Part shown: positions 26,966 through 36,338 of the stretch, piece after piece | Numbering within the stretch: the first letter of the stretch is position 1 | Layout: each line of letters opens with the position of its first letter | Assembly (NCBI RefSeq): GCF_000384255.1 | Contig: NZ_KB913035.1 | Location: 372,001 to 436,000 of the forward strand | Length of the DNA stretch: 64,000 nt | Source of the DNA: Methylotenera mobilis 13 | Lineage (GTDB): Bacteria; Pseudomonadota; Gammaproteobacteria; Burkholderiales; Methylophilaceae | Reading direction: 5' to 3' | Made by a program: the position numbers and the translations under genes | The notes under the pieces: model-generated | What the model was told of the DNA's origin: nothing | The model's input: the letters and a program-made list of their open reading frames with translations, nothing else | Databases searched by the model: none

Positions 26966-27127
26966 TTCTGAGGGGCGTTGCGAGACCTGTTAATCATACA
27001 GGCTCCCAGGCTCAGAAAACTGCAGTAAACGACGCTCACCAATATTAACCGTGCCGGGCACGGGATATGGGTGAGATAGATATCTTCCAATAAACACCCC
27101 TTCCCCCCGGTCACACATTCAAGGAAA
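26966..27127 (+). ncRNA. S-adenosylhomocysteine (SAH) riboswitch with expression platform
   Basis: The leader matches the SAH riboswitch. P1 is TTCTGAG (26966-26972) with CTCAGAA (27011-27017). P2 is GAG-a-CCTGT (26982-26990) with ACAGG-CTC (26998-27005). The core GGGGCGTTGCGA and the downstream AACGACGCTCAC (27028-27039), which forms the pseudoknot with the core, follow the family consensus. Downstream, CTCACC (27035-27040) can instead pair with GGTGAG (27070-27075), and CCGTGC/GCACGG (27049-27063) forms an inner hairpin; this alternative uses up pseudoknot bases. A C-rich tract (27096-27108) can face the ribosome-binding AAGGAAAA (27120-27127). By family knowledge, SAH binding turns expression on. 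Confidence 0.93.
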
Positions 27128-27131
27128 ACAC

Positions 27132-28541
27132 ATGAATACTGTGACTGATTTTAAAGATTACGTAATTGCGGACATCAATTTAGCGGCTTTTGGCCGTAAA
27201 GAAATTGCGATTGCCGAGACAGAAATGCCGGGCTTAATGGCAATTCGTGAAGAGTTTGCTAAAGCACAACCACTCAAAGGTGCTCGTATTACGGGTAGCT
27301 TACACATGACGATTCAAACAGCTGTGCTGATTGAAACCTTAAAAGACTTAGGTGCCGATGTGCGCTGGGCGTCTTGTAATATTTACTCTACTCAGGACCA
27401 CGCAGCAGCAGCGATTGCTGCAGGCGGTACACCAGTGTTTGCAGTGAAAGGTGAAACACTGACAGAGTACTGGGATTACACACACCGTATTTTCGAATGG
27501 ACTGATGGTGGCTACACCAACATGATTCTGGATGATGGTGGCGATGCAACTTTGCTGTTACATCTTGGTACCCGTGCAGAAAAAGACTTATCAGTGATTG
27601 CCAATCCAACTTCAGAAGAAGAAACCTGTTTGTTTGATGCAATTAAAGCGAAATTAAAAGTTGATCCAACATGGTACTCAACACGCTTAGCACAAATCAA
27701 AGGTGTTACCGAAGAAACCACGACAGGCGTACACCGTTTGTATCAAATGCATAAAGAAGGCAAGTTGGCTTTCCCTGCCATTAACGTGAACGACTCAGTG
27801 ACTAAATCTAAATTTGATAACTTGTACGGCTGCCGCGAATCTTTAGTGGATGCAATCAAGCGGGCAACGGATGTAATGATTGCAGGTAAGATTGCTATCG
27901 TGGCTGGTTACGGCGATGTAGGTAAAGGTTCCGCACAAGCATTGCGCGCACTATCTGCTCAAGTTTGGGTCACTGAAATCGACCCAATTTGCGCCTTGCA
28001 AGCAGCGATGGAAGGCTATCGCGTGGTAACGATGGATTACGCAGCTGAACATGGCGATATTTTTGTGACAGCGACGGGTAACTACCATGTGATTACGCAT
28101 GACCACATGGCTAAATTGAAAGACCAAGCAATTGTTTGCAACATTGGTCACTTTGATAATGAAATTGATGTTGCTTCACTTGAAAAATACACTTGGGATG
28201 AAATTAAGCCACAAGTTGACCATGTCATTTTCCCTGATGGCAAAAAAATCATTCTGTTGGCAAAAGGTCGTCTGGTTAATTTGGGTTGTGGTACCGGTCA
28301 CCCAAGCTATGTCATGAGTTCTTCATTTGCTAATCAAACGATTGCGCAAATCGAATTGTTTACGCAAACAAGTAAATACCCAGTAGGTGTATATACTTTA
28401 CCTAAACATCTGGATGAAAAAGTAGCTGTATTGCAATTGAAAAAATTGAATGCACAATTGTCAACACTTACTGATGAGCAAGCTGCTTATATTGGTGTGC
28501 AAAAACAAGGTCCATTTAAGCCTGACACTTATCGCTATTAA
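27132..28541 (+). CDS. ahcY: Adenosylhomocysteinase
   Basis: A 469-residue SAH hydrolase of the long proteobacterial type. The NAD-binding motif is [13 protein letters not shown]; the active-site region includes [26 protein letters not shown] and the His/Asp residues around DHAAAAI. It splits SAH into adenosine and homocysteine, relieving product inhibition of methyltransferases. It is the first gene after the SAH riboswitch and is followed by PF04020 and metF genes at 43 and 19 bp. Confidence 0.97.
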   Translation: MNTVTDFKDYVIADINLAAFGRKEIAIAETEMPGLMAIREEFAKAQPLKGARITGSLHMTIQTAVLIETLKDLGADVRWASCNIYSTQDHAAAAIAAGGTPVFAVKGETLTEYWDYTHRIFEWTDGGYTNMILDDGGDATLLLHLGTRAEKDLSVIANPTSEEETCLFDAIKAKLKVDPTWYSTRLAQIKGVTEETTTGVHRLYQMHKEGKLAFPAINVNDSVTKSKFDNLYGCRESLVDAIKRATDVMIAGKIAIVAGYGDVGKGSAQALRALSAQVWVTEIDPICALQAAMEGYRVVTMDYAAEHGDIFVTATGNYHVITHDHMAKLKDQAIVCNIGHFDNEIDVASLEKYTWDEIKPQVDHVIFPDGKKIILLAKGRLVNLGCGTGHPSYVMSSSFANQTIAQIELFTQTSKYPVGVYTLPKHLDEKVAVLQLKKLNAQLSTLTDEQAAYIGVQKQGPFKPDTYRY

Positions 28542-28584
28542 TCAAAACTGCTTAGTAGTTTAAGCATACAAAAGGAGTTGCCAC

Positions 28585-28929
28585 ATGAAGTTGTTATTGG
28601 TTTGGATATTAAATGCGTTGGCCTTGTTAGCTGTCGCATATTTGTTGCCCAATATTCATGTGGCAAGTTTTTTGACTGCCTTGCTCGCGGCTTTCGTGAT
28701 AGGGTTAGTCAATGTGTTGATTAGACCATTGCTTGTGATTTTAACCCTGCCGATTACCGTACTTACATTAGGTCTGTTTATTTTAGTGATCAATGGAGTC
28801 TTGTTCTATGCCGTAGGGCAATGGCTACAAGGTTTCCATGTTGACACCTTAATGGCTGGCATTCTGGGTGCAGTACTTTACAGTGTGCTTTCATGGCTAC
28901 TAACTGCAACACTGATTGATGATAAATAA
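28585..28929 (+). CDS. Phage holin family 4 (PF04020/YvlD-type) membrane protein
   Basis: A 114-residue protein with four predicted transmembrane helices and the family pattern LLPNIHVASFLTALLAAFVIGLVNVLIRPLLVILTLPITVLTLGLF. Despite the family name nothing suggests a phage. It has a strong AAGGAG ribosome-binding site and lies between ahcY and metF, a placement I recall from other betaproteobacteria. Its function is unknown; the conserved context raises the possibility of a role in the methyl cycle, which is inference. Confidence 0.85.
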   Translation: MKLLLVWILNALALLAVAYLLPNIHVASFLTALLAAFVIGLVNVLIRPLLVILTLPITVLTLGLFILVINGVLFYAVGQWLQGFHVDTLMAGILGAVLYSVLSWLLTATLIDDK

Positions 28930-28948
28930 TTACTAAAAAGAAATAGAA

Positions 28949-29791
28949 ATGAAACCGATTGCTAAAAAGTTCGACCTTAGTTTTGAGTTTTTCCCACCTA
29001 AAACAACAGAAGGTATGGATAAGCTGCGCGAAGCACGTGCGAAGTTAGCCAAATTTAATCCAGAATTTTTTTCCGTTACATTTGGTGCGGGTGGATCTAC
29101 CAGAGATAGAACCATGGATACCGTGCTGGAAATTCAGCGTGAAGGCTATCAAGCCGCACCGCATATCTCCTGCATTTCATCCAGTAAGTCAGAAATTCGC
29201 GAATTGCTACAAGCTTATCAAGCGCAAGGCATTAAGCGCCTAGTCACCTTAAGGGGCGACATACCATCGGGCGAAGTGAGTGCTGGCGATTTTAAATACG
29301 CTTCAGAGTTGGTTGCATTTATTCGTGAAGAAACAGGCAATCATTTTAGTATTGAAGTAGCTGCCTATCCAGAGTTTCATCCTGAAGCGCGTACGCCAGC
29401 GGCTGACTTGTTAAACTTGAAACGAAAAGTGGATGCAGGTGCTAACTCAGCGATTACTCAGTATTTTTATAATGCGGATGCATATTTCCGTTTTGTTGAT
29501 CAATGTGACGCATTAGGCATCAATGTGCCTATCGTACCTGGCATAATGCCGATATATAACATTACACAGTTAGCGCGTTTCTCTAGTGTTTGCGGTGCTG
29601 AAATTCCACGCTGGTTGAAAATGCGTTTAGAAGAGTATGGAGATGATATGGTGTCTCTTCGTGCTTTTGGTATCGACGTTGTCAGCGAGTTGTGTGAAAC
29701 ATTGTTAGCTTGGGGTGTGCCAAGCTTGCACTTCTATACATTGAACCAATCAAATATCATTAGTAATATCATAGAGAATGTTCAAGACTAG
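28949..29791 (+). CDS. metF: 5,10-methylenetetrahydrofolate reductase
   Basis: A 280-residue FAD-dependent MetF. SFEFFPPKT (catalytic Glu region), SVTFGAGGSTRDRT, LVTLRGDIP and NLKRKVDAGANSAITQYFYN are family signatures. It supplies methyl-THF for methionine synthesis from the homocysteine that AhcY releases, so control of both by one SAH riboswitch makes metabolic sense. It is the last gene of the operon, ending at a hairpin. Confidence 0.96.
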   Translation: MKPIAKKFDLSFEFFPPKTTEGMDKLREARAKLAKFNPEFFSVTFGAGGSTRDRTMDTVLEIQREGYQAAPHISCISSSKSEIRELLQAYQAQGIKRLVTLRGDIPSGEVSAGDFKYASELVAFIREETGNHFSIEVAAYPEFHPEARTPAADLLNLKRKVDAGANSAITQYFYNADAYFRFVDQCDALGINVPIVPGIMPIYNITQLARFSSVCGAEIPRWLKMRLEEYGDDMVSLRAFGIDVVSELCETLLAWGVPSLHFYTLNQSNIISNIIENVQD

Positions 29792-29850
29792 AGCATCTTG
29801 GAAGACTAAAGCAGCTTCCTAGGTAGCTGAGTTTAGCTAAATATTGCGTT

Positions 29851-29899
29851 AAAGATTGCACTCATCTTGTCAGAGTCGACTGATGAGTGCTTAATCTTT
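29851..29899. terminator. Bidirectional terminator-like hairpin, metF/smg
   Basis: GCACTCATC (29858-29866) pairs with GATGAGTGC (29882-29890), and outside it AAAGATT (29851-29857) pairs with AATCTTT (29893-29899) across a two-base bulge. The genes on either side are convergent. Confidence 0.7.
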
Positions 29900-29930
29900 G
29901 AGTATAAGTTGTCAGCTAAATGTATTCGCA

Positions 29931-30404
29931 TTAATGTAATGTCGGCTTTTGTTCGTTGAGCAACACATCTTCAATAAATAAATACTCTTTTGTTTTATCT
30001 GGGCCAGATTTACTAGCGCCCCATGTCGTCATCAGCACAATCCAGCGCATTTCTTCAATGCCAATCGTCGCTTGCGGTAGATTCATGGCGAGTTCTAATA
30101 CTAGTTCTCGTTGGGATGTATTCAGTATCTTTGCTTGTACTAGAAATAAAATAAAGCCAATACTTTCACCAGAAATCTTCTTCAGTTCTATTTCTGTGAA
30201 CACTCGGCTATTGGCTGCATCTGCCATTTGAAATAACTCAGGCTTACCAGTCATGGACTCTAACTGATTAAACCAATCGCAAGCACCATTAATGTCTTCC
30301 TCGTCAAAGCCTGCAGCAAACAGCTCTCTTGTTAAGGTGTTGTTGTCCGGCCTAAATTGCGTGTCAATGTAGTTTTCGAACATGTAAACCAAGGCTTCAA
30401 ACAT
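29931..30404 (-). CDS. smg: DUF494 family protein Smg
   Basis: A 157-residue protein of the Smg/DUF494 family: MFEALVYMFENYIDTQFRPDNNTLTRELFAAGFDEEDINGACDWF at the N-terminus and LEEMRW-like GIEEMRWIVLMT near the C-terminus. The function is not established. It lies downstream of dprA, as in many proteobacteria (dprA-smg-topA); topA would be expected next but the metF terminator and gene follow instead. Confidence 0.92.
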   Translation of the reverse strand: MFEALVYMFENYIDTQFRPDNNTLTRELFAAGFDEEDINGACDWFNQLESMTGKPELFQMADAANSRVFTEIELKKISGESIGFILFLVQAKILNTSQRELVLELAMNLPQATIGIEEMRWIVLMTTWGASKSGPDKTKEYLFIEDVLLNEQKPTLH

Positions 30405-30469
30405 AATTATTATCCTTTTTAAATGATTAACTTAAATGAAATGGTTTAACTGATATTTGGAATTAAAAA

Positions 30470-31606
30470 CTACATAATCTTTTGATATTGTCCTCCTGAT
30501 AGACTGGTCACTTTCCCTTCAAGTTCCAGTAACATTAGCATGGATGAAACTTCGGCGACCGTCAAGCCTGTTAGCGTCACTAAACGCTCCAAAGGTGCGG
30601 GGTCGAAGCCCATAGCGTCGAGCAACAGTCGTTCTGTAGGGCTTACAGAGGTGTTGTCGGTTTTCTGATGTTCGTGCGTATGACGTGCTGTTGCAGTTGA
30701 GGCAGTGGCGTCAACCCGAGATTGTATTTTCAACTCTTCAGTAATGTCTTGTAAGCAATCCACCAACTTGGCACCTTGTTTAATCAGTTGGTGGCATCCT
30801 TTAGACATCGGTGAGTGAATTGAGCCCGGAATCGCAAAGATCTCTCTGCCTTGCTCTGCTGCCATTCTTGCAGTGATTTGAGAGCCGCTTTGGATGTTTG
30901 CCTCTACCACCAGGCAGCCAAGACTTAGGCCACTGATAATGCGGTTTCTTTTCGGAAAGTTCTGCGGTTTAGATGGTGTGCCTAATGCAAATTCAGACAC
31001 AATCAGACCATGCTCAACAATTTGGTGTGCGAGCTCACGGTGTTTTGCTGGATATACAATATCTAGCCCTGTGCCCACGACTGCAATTGTTGCGCCATTT
31101 GCTTTAAGTGCACCTCTGTGGGCTGCACCATCAATGCCTAAAGCTAACCCACTGACAATACAAAGGCCATGATGGCATAAGTCATAAGCAAATGCCTCTG
31201 CGTTTTTCTCGCCTTGTACAGATGCATTGCGGCTACCAACGATAGCGATACTTGGCTGATTCAGTAGCGCTAGATTTCCTTTGGCATATAAATAAGGCGG
31301 AGGGTCACTAATTTCGAGTAAAGATTGAGGATACTCACTGTCCGCAAGTGTGACGAGGTGATTGTTAGGAGATAGCAACCATTGTGCAAAGTCGTCGAAA
31401 CTGTCTTGGTCAAAGCCCTTGTTAATCAGACTGGCAATGTTGGCAGAAACAACTTCTTTTAGTTGAGATAGGCTTGCGGAATAGACATTCACTGGACTCC
31501 CAAAAGCTTTGAGTAGGCTGCAGTAGGTTTGGGGGCCTATGCCAGAAATGCTACCCAGGCTTACCCATAGAGACTTTTCCGCAATCTCTTCGCGATTAAT
31601 CGACAT
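30470..31606 (-). CDS. dprA: DNA-processing protein DprA
   Basis: A 378-residue protein. An N-terminal SAM-like segment (SLGSISGIGPQTYCSLLKAFGS) is followed by the Rossmann-fold DNA_processg_A domain with IAIVGSRNASVQGEKNA, SGLALGIDGAAHRGAL and FPKRNRIISGLS, and a C-terminal winged-helix-like DprA_WH domain (LLDAMGFDPAPLERLVTLTGL). DprA loads RecA on incoming single-stranded DNA in transformation. It starts six bases after the LysM gene ends. Confidence 0.94.
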   Translation of the reverse strand: MSINREEIAEKSLWVSLGSISGIGPQTYCSLLKAFGSPVNVYSASLSQLKEVVSANIASLINKGFDQDSFDDFAQWLLSPNNHLVTLADSEYPQSLLEISDPPPYLYAKGNLALLNQPSIAIVGSRNASVQGEKNAEAFAYDLCHHGLCIVSGLALGIDGAAHRGALKANGATIAVVGTGLDIVYPAKHRELAHQIVEHGLIVSEFALGTPSKPQNFPKRNRIISGLSLGCLVVEANIQSGSQITARMAAEQGREIFAIPGSIHSPMSKGCHQLIKQGAKLVDCLQDITEELKIQSRVDATASTATARHTHEHQKTDNTSVSPTERLLLDAMGFDPAPLERLVTLTGLTVAEVSSMLMLLELEGKVTSLSGGQYQKIM

Positions 31607-31612
31607 GCCTTA

Positions 31613-32782
31613 CTATGGGTTATGTATAGAGTCTAAGGTGTTAATTGGCTCATTCGCTTGCATGACTAATCCGTAAGAGATTCGGTCAAATACGCGAAAA
31701 ACCATCATCAAGCCTACACGTTCATCTGGAAGTTTAATGTAGCCAGGTTCGAGTGCTATTGGTGCACTTTCTTTTTTCTCTTTTTCAAAGTTGACAATAG
31801 TTTTGCCATCTTCTCCGCTTGAGACGTCAAAGTTAAGTTCTTTAAGTTTTGGTTTAGCATTTGCCTCGGCCTTAGATGCTTTTTCTTTATCAGCTTTTGT
31901 TGGCTCAGGGTCTTTAATGATTCTGCCATAACGGCTGATTGCCAATACGTGCCCGACTTCTACGCCATCTTGTGAGCCACGGTTAATCGATACGATGCTT
32001 TCTGGACCAGCCTCAGCTAAGCCACCATAAATTTTAAGTAAACGACCATTAATCTGAGTCTCAGGCGCGCGCGGCGTGAAGTTGGTAATCACTTCGTCGC
32101 CGCTTGGTACCAGTCTATCTTTGACGAAAATTTCTTCTTTAGCTTTCACGACTTCTGCCGTGGCTGGTTTTCCAAACTTTTTAACTCTTAGGTCGCCTAA
32201 GTAAGTTGCTTCAACGCCTAACACTTCTTTACTATCTGGGTCAATTAACGAGTCACCTGGGCGATAAATGAACCAGTTAAGGTCAGCGTCCTCTTCAATC
32301 TCATTAATGTAGACGCGCGTGCCTGTGCTTAACACAACACGATTGTCTGGTCCGGCAATGATTCTTGGCGATTCTGCAAGCTGGTCTTTTTCAATAATCA
32401 GTGGTTGACTTAGAAACGGTGTGATGACATTGAGCGGTATAGTGGAAATAGCTGCCTGATCGAGTGGTTCAACAACAACGCCGGGTTCTAATGTGATGGT
32501 TTGGCGTAACAGTTTGAGTTGCGGTTGCCCACTGCTTAAATCTAGTACGATGACATCGCCAGGATAAATTAAATGCGGATTTTTAATTTGGCTACGGTTT
32601 AATTGCCAAACTTTTGGCCATAACCATGGGTCTTTAAGAAAGCGGGCAGATATCCACCATAAGGTATCGCCTTTGACAACAACATGGCGGTCTGGATGAC
32701 CTTCTTTTAGTGCAATTACTTGTGCATTTAGATTGAAGCTTAAGCAACAAAACATGAGCAGCGTTATAATATTGCGAAACAT
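31613..32782 (-). CDS. LysM peptidoglycan-binding domain protein
   Basis: Starting at 32782 gives a 389-residue protein with a signal peptide (MFRNIITLLMFCCLSFNLNAQ). One LysM domain follows at about residues 32-80 (HVVVKGDTLWWISARFLKDPWLWPKVWQLNRSQIKNPHLIYPGDVI). The rest has no recognised fold and includes a Lys/Glu-rich segment near 300-345. LysM binds glycan strands, so it should be periplasmic and wall-associated. In proteobacteria this gene is regularly divergent from def-fmt and upstream of dprA. The longer reading frame upstream lacks a credible signal peptide. Confidence 0.9.
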   Translation of the reverse strand: MFRNIITLLMFCCLSFNLNAQVIALKEGHPDRHVVVKGDTLWWISARFLKDPWLWPKVWQLNRSQIKNPHLIYPGDVIVLDLSSGQPQLKLLRQTITLEPGVVVEPLDQAAISTIPLNVITPFLSQPLIIEKDQLAESPRIIAGPDNRVVLSTGTRVYINEIEEDADLNWFIYRPGDSLIDPDSKEVLGVEATYLGDLRVKKFGKPATAEVVKAKEEIFVKDRLVPSGDEVITNFTPRAPETQINGRLLKIYGGLAEAGPESIVSINRGSQDGVEVGHVLAISRYGRIIKDPEPTKADKEKASKAEANAKPKLKELNFDVSSGEDGKTIVNFEKEKKESAPIALEPGYIKLPDERVGLMMVFRVFDRISYGLVMQANEPINTLDSIHNP

Positions 32783-32965
32783 ATGTTGATGACCTCGGTC
32801 AAAAGTGCTTTTAAAGACATGCGATAGTGTGCAAAACGCACTGGGCACACCGTGAATTTACGTTAAATTTATCACGTAATTCATTAAAGAATCAAGCTTT
32901 TATAGAAAAAGCTGGTGATTCGAGTTTTTTTGAATTTTTGAACACGAAATATTAAAGAGTTTTTT

Positions 32966-33466
32966 ATGGCAATTTTAGATATCCTTAATTATCCTGATCC
33001 GCGTTTACATACGGTGGCTAAGCCGGTTAAAGAGGTGAATGCGACTGTGCGCCGATTAATCGATGACATGGCTGAAACGATGTATGCAGCGCCTGGTATA
33101 GGGTTGGCTGCAACACAGGTTAATCAGCATATCCAGTTGCTGTTAGTTGACACGAGTGAAACCAAAGACCAGTTACAAGTGTTTATTAACCCCAAAATAC
33201 TGGAGCGAGATGGTGAGCAGGTTTATGAAGAGGGCTGCTTGTCGGTGCCTGGCATCTATGAGAGTGTTACCCGTGCGGAAAAAATCTTAGTAGAGGCTTT
33301 AGATAAAGATGGTAAGAAATTTACTTTAGAGGCGCATGGTTTGTTAAGCGTGTGTATTCAGCATGAGATGGACCATCTGCTTGGTAAAGTGTTTGTTGAG
33401 TACTTGTCTCCGCTGAAACGTAACAGAATTAAAAATAAAATGCTCAAGCAACATCGCGGCAAATAG
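32966..33466 (+). CDS. def: Peptide deformylase
   Basis: A 166-residue deformylase with all three family motifs: [17 protein letters not shown] (Cys zinc/iron ligand) and QHEMDHL (two His ligands and catalytic Glu). It removes the formyl group from nascent chains. It is followed by fmt after 20 bp; the pair puts the formyl group on and takes it off. AAAGAG lies just before the start. Confidence 0.96.
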   Translation: MAILDILNYPDPRLHTVAKPVKEVNATVRRLIDDMAETMYAAPGIGLAATQVNQHIQLLLVDTSETKDQLQVFINPKILERDGEQVYEEGCLSVPGIYESVTRAEKILVEALDKDGKKFTLEAHGLLSVCIQHEMDHLLGKVFVEYLSPLKRNRIKNKMLKQHRGK

Positions 33467-33486
33467 ATAAATCAAAGGTTAATGCA

Positions 33487-34449
33487 TTGAAAATTATTTT
33501 TGCGGGAACTCCCGAATTTGCAGTGCCCGCCTTGGCTGCCTTAATTGCGGCAGGGCATGAGGTTGTGATGGTGTTAACACAGCCAGACCGTCCAGCTGGT
33601 CGTGGCATGAAGCTCAAGGCCAGTCCCGTTAAGGTGCTTGCAGAGCAGCATCAGTTGTTTGTGTTTCAGCCAGAAACATTAAAGGATGAGGCTGTTCAAG
33701 CGAGAATTGCGCAGACGAATGCGGATGTGATGATTGTCGCAGCCTATGGATTAATTATTCCAACGGTTGTGTTGCATATGCCAAAACATGGCTGTTATAA
33801 CATTCATGCTTCATTGTTGCCGCGTTGGCGCGGTGCTGCACCAATACATCGATCTATATTGGCTGGCGACGCCCAGACTGGCGTGACGATCATGGAGGTT
33901 GTGCCTGCGTTAGACGCTGGGGCCATGGTGAGCAAAGGGGTTGTGCCGATTACTGAAAGTGATACAACACAGGGCTTGCATGATGCATTGGCTGCTATCG
34001 GAGCTAATTTGATGGTAGAGGCGATGCATGTATTAACCCAAACGGGGCATTTAGACAGTACGCCACAAGATGAGACTTTAGTGACCTATGCACATAAGTT
34101 AGAGAAAGCAGAGTCTGCAATTGACTGGCGAAAAAGTGCTGTTGAAATATCAAGACAAGTGCGTGCGTTTAATCCATTTCCTGTGGCACAAAGTGTTTTG
34201 CGTGGAGAAGTTTGCCGTATTTGGATGGCAACAGTTGCTCCTGAAGTCATCAGTGATGAGCGTTTACTTGATGCTGCGCCTGGCGAGGTGCTAGGCGTGC
34301 ATGATGGGATTTTAGTTGCATGCGGCGAAGGTGTGTTGCGCGTTGCTGAGCTTCAGGCGCCTGGCGGTAAACGATTGAGTGCTCAAGCATTTATACAAGG
34401 GCATGCCTTAAAAGCTGGGGATCGATTTACCTCTAGTCTAGACGGTTGA
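33487..34449 (+). CDS. fmt: Methionyl-tRNA formyltransferase
   Basis: A 320-residue enzyme. IIFAGTPEFAVPAL at the N-terminus, PRWRGAAPI and the catalytic Asn/His/Asp region (YNIHASLLPRWRGAAPIHRSILAGD), then the C-terminal OB-like domain are typical. The start codon is TTG: an ATG five bases before it opens only a two-codon frame. AAAGGT (33473-33478) serves as the ribosome-binding site. It formylates initiator Met-tRNA. Confidence 0.95.
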   Translation: MKIIFAGTPEFAVPALAALIAAGHEVVMVLTQPDRPAGRGMKLKASPVKVLAEQHQLFVFQPETLKDEAVQARIAQTNADVMIVAAYGLIIPTVVLHMPKHGCYNIHASLLPRWRGAAPIHRSILAGDAQTGVTIMEVVPALDAGAMVSKGVVPITESDTTQGLHDALAAIGANLMVEAMHVLTQTGHLDSTPQDETLVTYAHKLEKAESAIDWRKSAVEISRQVRAFNPFPVAQSVLRGEVCRIWMATVAPEVISDERLLDAAPGEVLGVHDGILVACGEGVLRVAELQAPGGKRLSAQAFIQGHALKAGDRFTSSLDG

Positions 34450-34506
34450 TTTTTGTAAAATTGTCACCAGTTTATGTAACAAGAGTACATAAATGAGGAT
34501 GAAAAC

Positions 34507-35367
34507 ATGCTTGGAAATTGGTTAAAAACAGCGGTCTTAATGGCAGCTATCGTTGCCTTATTCGGTATGGTAGGTGCCGCCATAGGTGGCGCAGGCGGCA
34601 TGATGGTTGCGTTGCTGCTTGCGGGTGCCATGAATATCTATGCTTACTGGTTCTCAGATAAGGCTGTATTGAAGATGTATGGGGCGCAAGAGGTGACTGC
34701 GGACAATCTGCAGTTCCGAAGTTACTATCAAATGGTGCGTCAGTTAGCAGAAAATGCGCAGTTGCCGATGCCTAAAGTCTATATCATCAACGAATCTCAA
34801 CCCAATGCTTTTGCTACTGGACGTAATCCAGAAAATGCTGCTGTGGCTGCAACAGCCGGCATCATGCGTATTTTAAGCGAGAGAGAGTTGCGTGGCGTGA
34901 TGGCACATGAGCTTGCGCATGTGAAGAACCGAGATACTTTAATTTCAACCATCTCAGCAACTGTCGCTGGTGCAATTGCTTCTATCGCCCAGTTCGGCAT
35001 GTTATTAGGTGGAGGCCGCGATAACAATGGAGAGCGTAGTTTGAATCCAGTCGTAGGAATATTATTGATGCTACTAGCACCATTGGCCGCATCGTTGATT
35101 CAGATGGCTATTTCGCGCGCACGTGAGTTTGAGGCAGATAAAGCCGGTGCAGAGATTAGTGGCGACCCAAAAGCACTGGCTAGTGCATTAGAGAAAATTC
35201 ATCATTATGCACATCAGGTGACAAACAAAACGGCAGAGGCTCACCCAGAAACTGCGCAGATGATGATTATTAATCCATTATCTGGTATCTCATTTGATCG
35301 TTTATTTAGTACGCATCCTAGCACTGAAGAGCGAGTGACAAGGCTGATGGGAATGGCAACGCACTAG
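34507..35367 (+). CDS. htpX: Protease HtpX
   Basis: A 286-residue M48 membrane zinc metalloprotease. Two N-terminal transmembrane helices are followed by the zinc motif [12 protein letters not shown] and the third ligand in [16 protein letters not shown]. It degrades damaged membrane proteins. It follows fmt by 57 bp on the same strand and precedes a 1.5-kb segment with two minus-strand orphan genes. Confidence 0.94.
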   Translation: MLGNWLKTAVLMAAIVALFGMVGAAIGGAGGMMVALLLAGAMNIYAYWFSDKAVLKMYGAQEVTADNLQFRSYYQMVRQLAENAQLPMPKVYIINESQPNAFATGRNPENAAVAATAGIMRILSERELRGVMAHELAHVKNRDTLISTISATVAGAIASIAQFGMLLGGGRDNNGERSLNPVVGILLMLLAPLAASLIQMAISRAREFEADKAGAEISGDPKALASALEKIHHYAHQVTNKTAEAHPETAQMMIINPLSGISFDRLFSTHPSTEERVTRLMGMATH

Positions 35368-35487
35368 TAACTAGTTTTATATTTTTCAGTTTTAAATAGG
35401 CGGAAGCTTTTGATATCGCCTCTAATTTTAAGTTCTACGGTGTTGTGCTGTTCTGCGGCTTGGTTTTTCATAAAAGGACTAAGTCTA

Positions 35488-36189
35488 TCATCTCAAATAA
35501 TGGCCCAACAGAATTGCAGATTTAGCTAGCGGGATAACCGTGAATAAAATAATTGAACCTCTTACAAGGTAGCGCCAAGTTATGCTGGGTGTGTTAGTGG
35601 AACAGCGCCATACGACAATTGCAGCTCCCAAAAAAATTACCAACACAGCCGAGTAGGCCAATGGTGTAAGAATTAGGTCAGCTACCTTGGTTGGTTCAAT
35701 AACATGAGTGCGCCTAAGGATTGCTAGTATTTGATAAACAGTGAGAGATGCAACTGCTGGAAGCGCTATATAGAACACCCAAAAAGCTTTCCAAAGTTCA
35801 AGTTTTCCAGTTAGTGCTAAATCTAGGATTGTTTCTTTTGAGCACTGCTCTTCAGTAGGGTTAGTCTTAGTCAGTTGGCGATATAAAAGCATAGTGGTAA
35901 CGCCAAAGATGGCGGACCACGTTGCTACGAACCAAAGTCCCCAAGAGGCTATCAACCATCCAGTTTCTTTTTGAGTGGTTACTGATTCCGCTAAGAGTAA
36001 GGAAATCTTCTTAAGTACAACGAAGTCCTGAATGTTGTTGATATCATTCGTGAGATTCGGCAAAGATGTGGGTAACGCTGAAATATAAACAATTTTGAAG
36101 ATAAGCAGAGATGCAATTGCTGAAACGAAAGCCCAAGCTGACAACGCTATGAGTATTTGAGATGCTCGTTTGGTAGGTGGCAAGTTCAA
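35488..36189 (-). CDS. Uncharacterised multi-pass membrane protein
   Basis: Not recognised. This 233-residue protein has about five hydrophobic helices (near residues 12-36, 78-104, 135-160, 172-195 and 207-232). A soluble loop at about 38-76 is probably periplasmic or extracytoplasmic, and another at 105-134 carries Cys and acidic residues. There is no motif I can assign. It lies with another minus-strand gene between htpX and rsmB, interrupting what is often a continuous fmt-to-ntrX block. Confidence 0.6.
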   Translation of the reverse strand: MNLPPTKRASQILIALSAWAFVSAIASLLIFKIVYISALPTSLPNLTNDINNIQDFVVLKKISLLLAESVTTQKETGWLIASWGLWFVATWSAIFGVTTMLLYRQLTKTNPTEEQCSKETILDLALTGKLELWKAFWVFYIALPAVASLTVYQILAILRRTHVIEPTKVADLILTPLAYSAVLVIFLGAAIVVWRCSTNTPSITWRYLVRGSIILFTVIPLAKSAILLGHYLR

Positions 36190-36261
36190 AGTGGATTGTA
36201 GTAGGCTGGACTAGGTGACGCCATAAGTGGTTTAGAATATATCAAGCATAAATTGAATTGT

Positions 36262-36330
36262 GTGAGGGCGCAAGCCTCGGAATGGTATGGATATGCGCCT
36301 CACTTGAGAGTGCGCGAAACGCACTCTCAA
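36262..36330. repeat. Two consecutive stem-loops downstream of the His-rich protein gene
   Basis: TTGAGAGTGCG (36304-36314) pairs perfectly with CGCACTCTCAA (36320-36330) around 5 bases. Next to it GTGAGGGCGC (36262-36271) pairs with GCGCCTCAC (36295-36303) with one bulge. Neither has a T run in the minus direction; they may act as a termination or mRNA-stability structure for the gene at 36339. Confidence 0.55.
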
Positions 36331-36338
36331 CGATAGTC

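Noticed and set aside
28585-28929. Prophage remnant because of the holin-family name
   Set aside because: PF04020 proteins are ordinary bacterial membrane proteins, and no phage gene is near; the gene is inside a metabolic operon.
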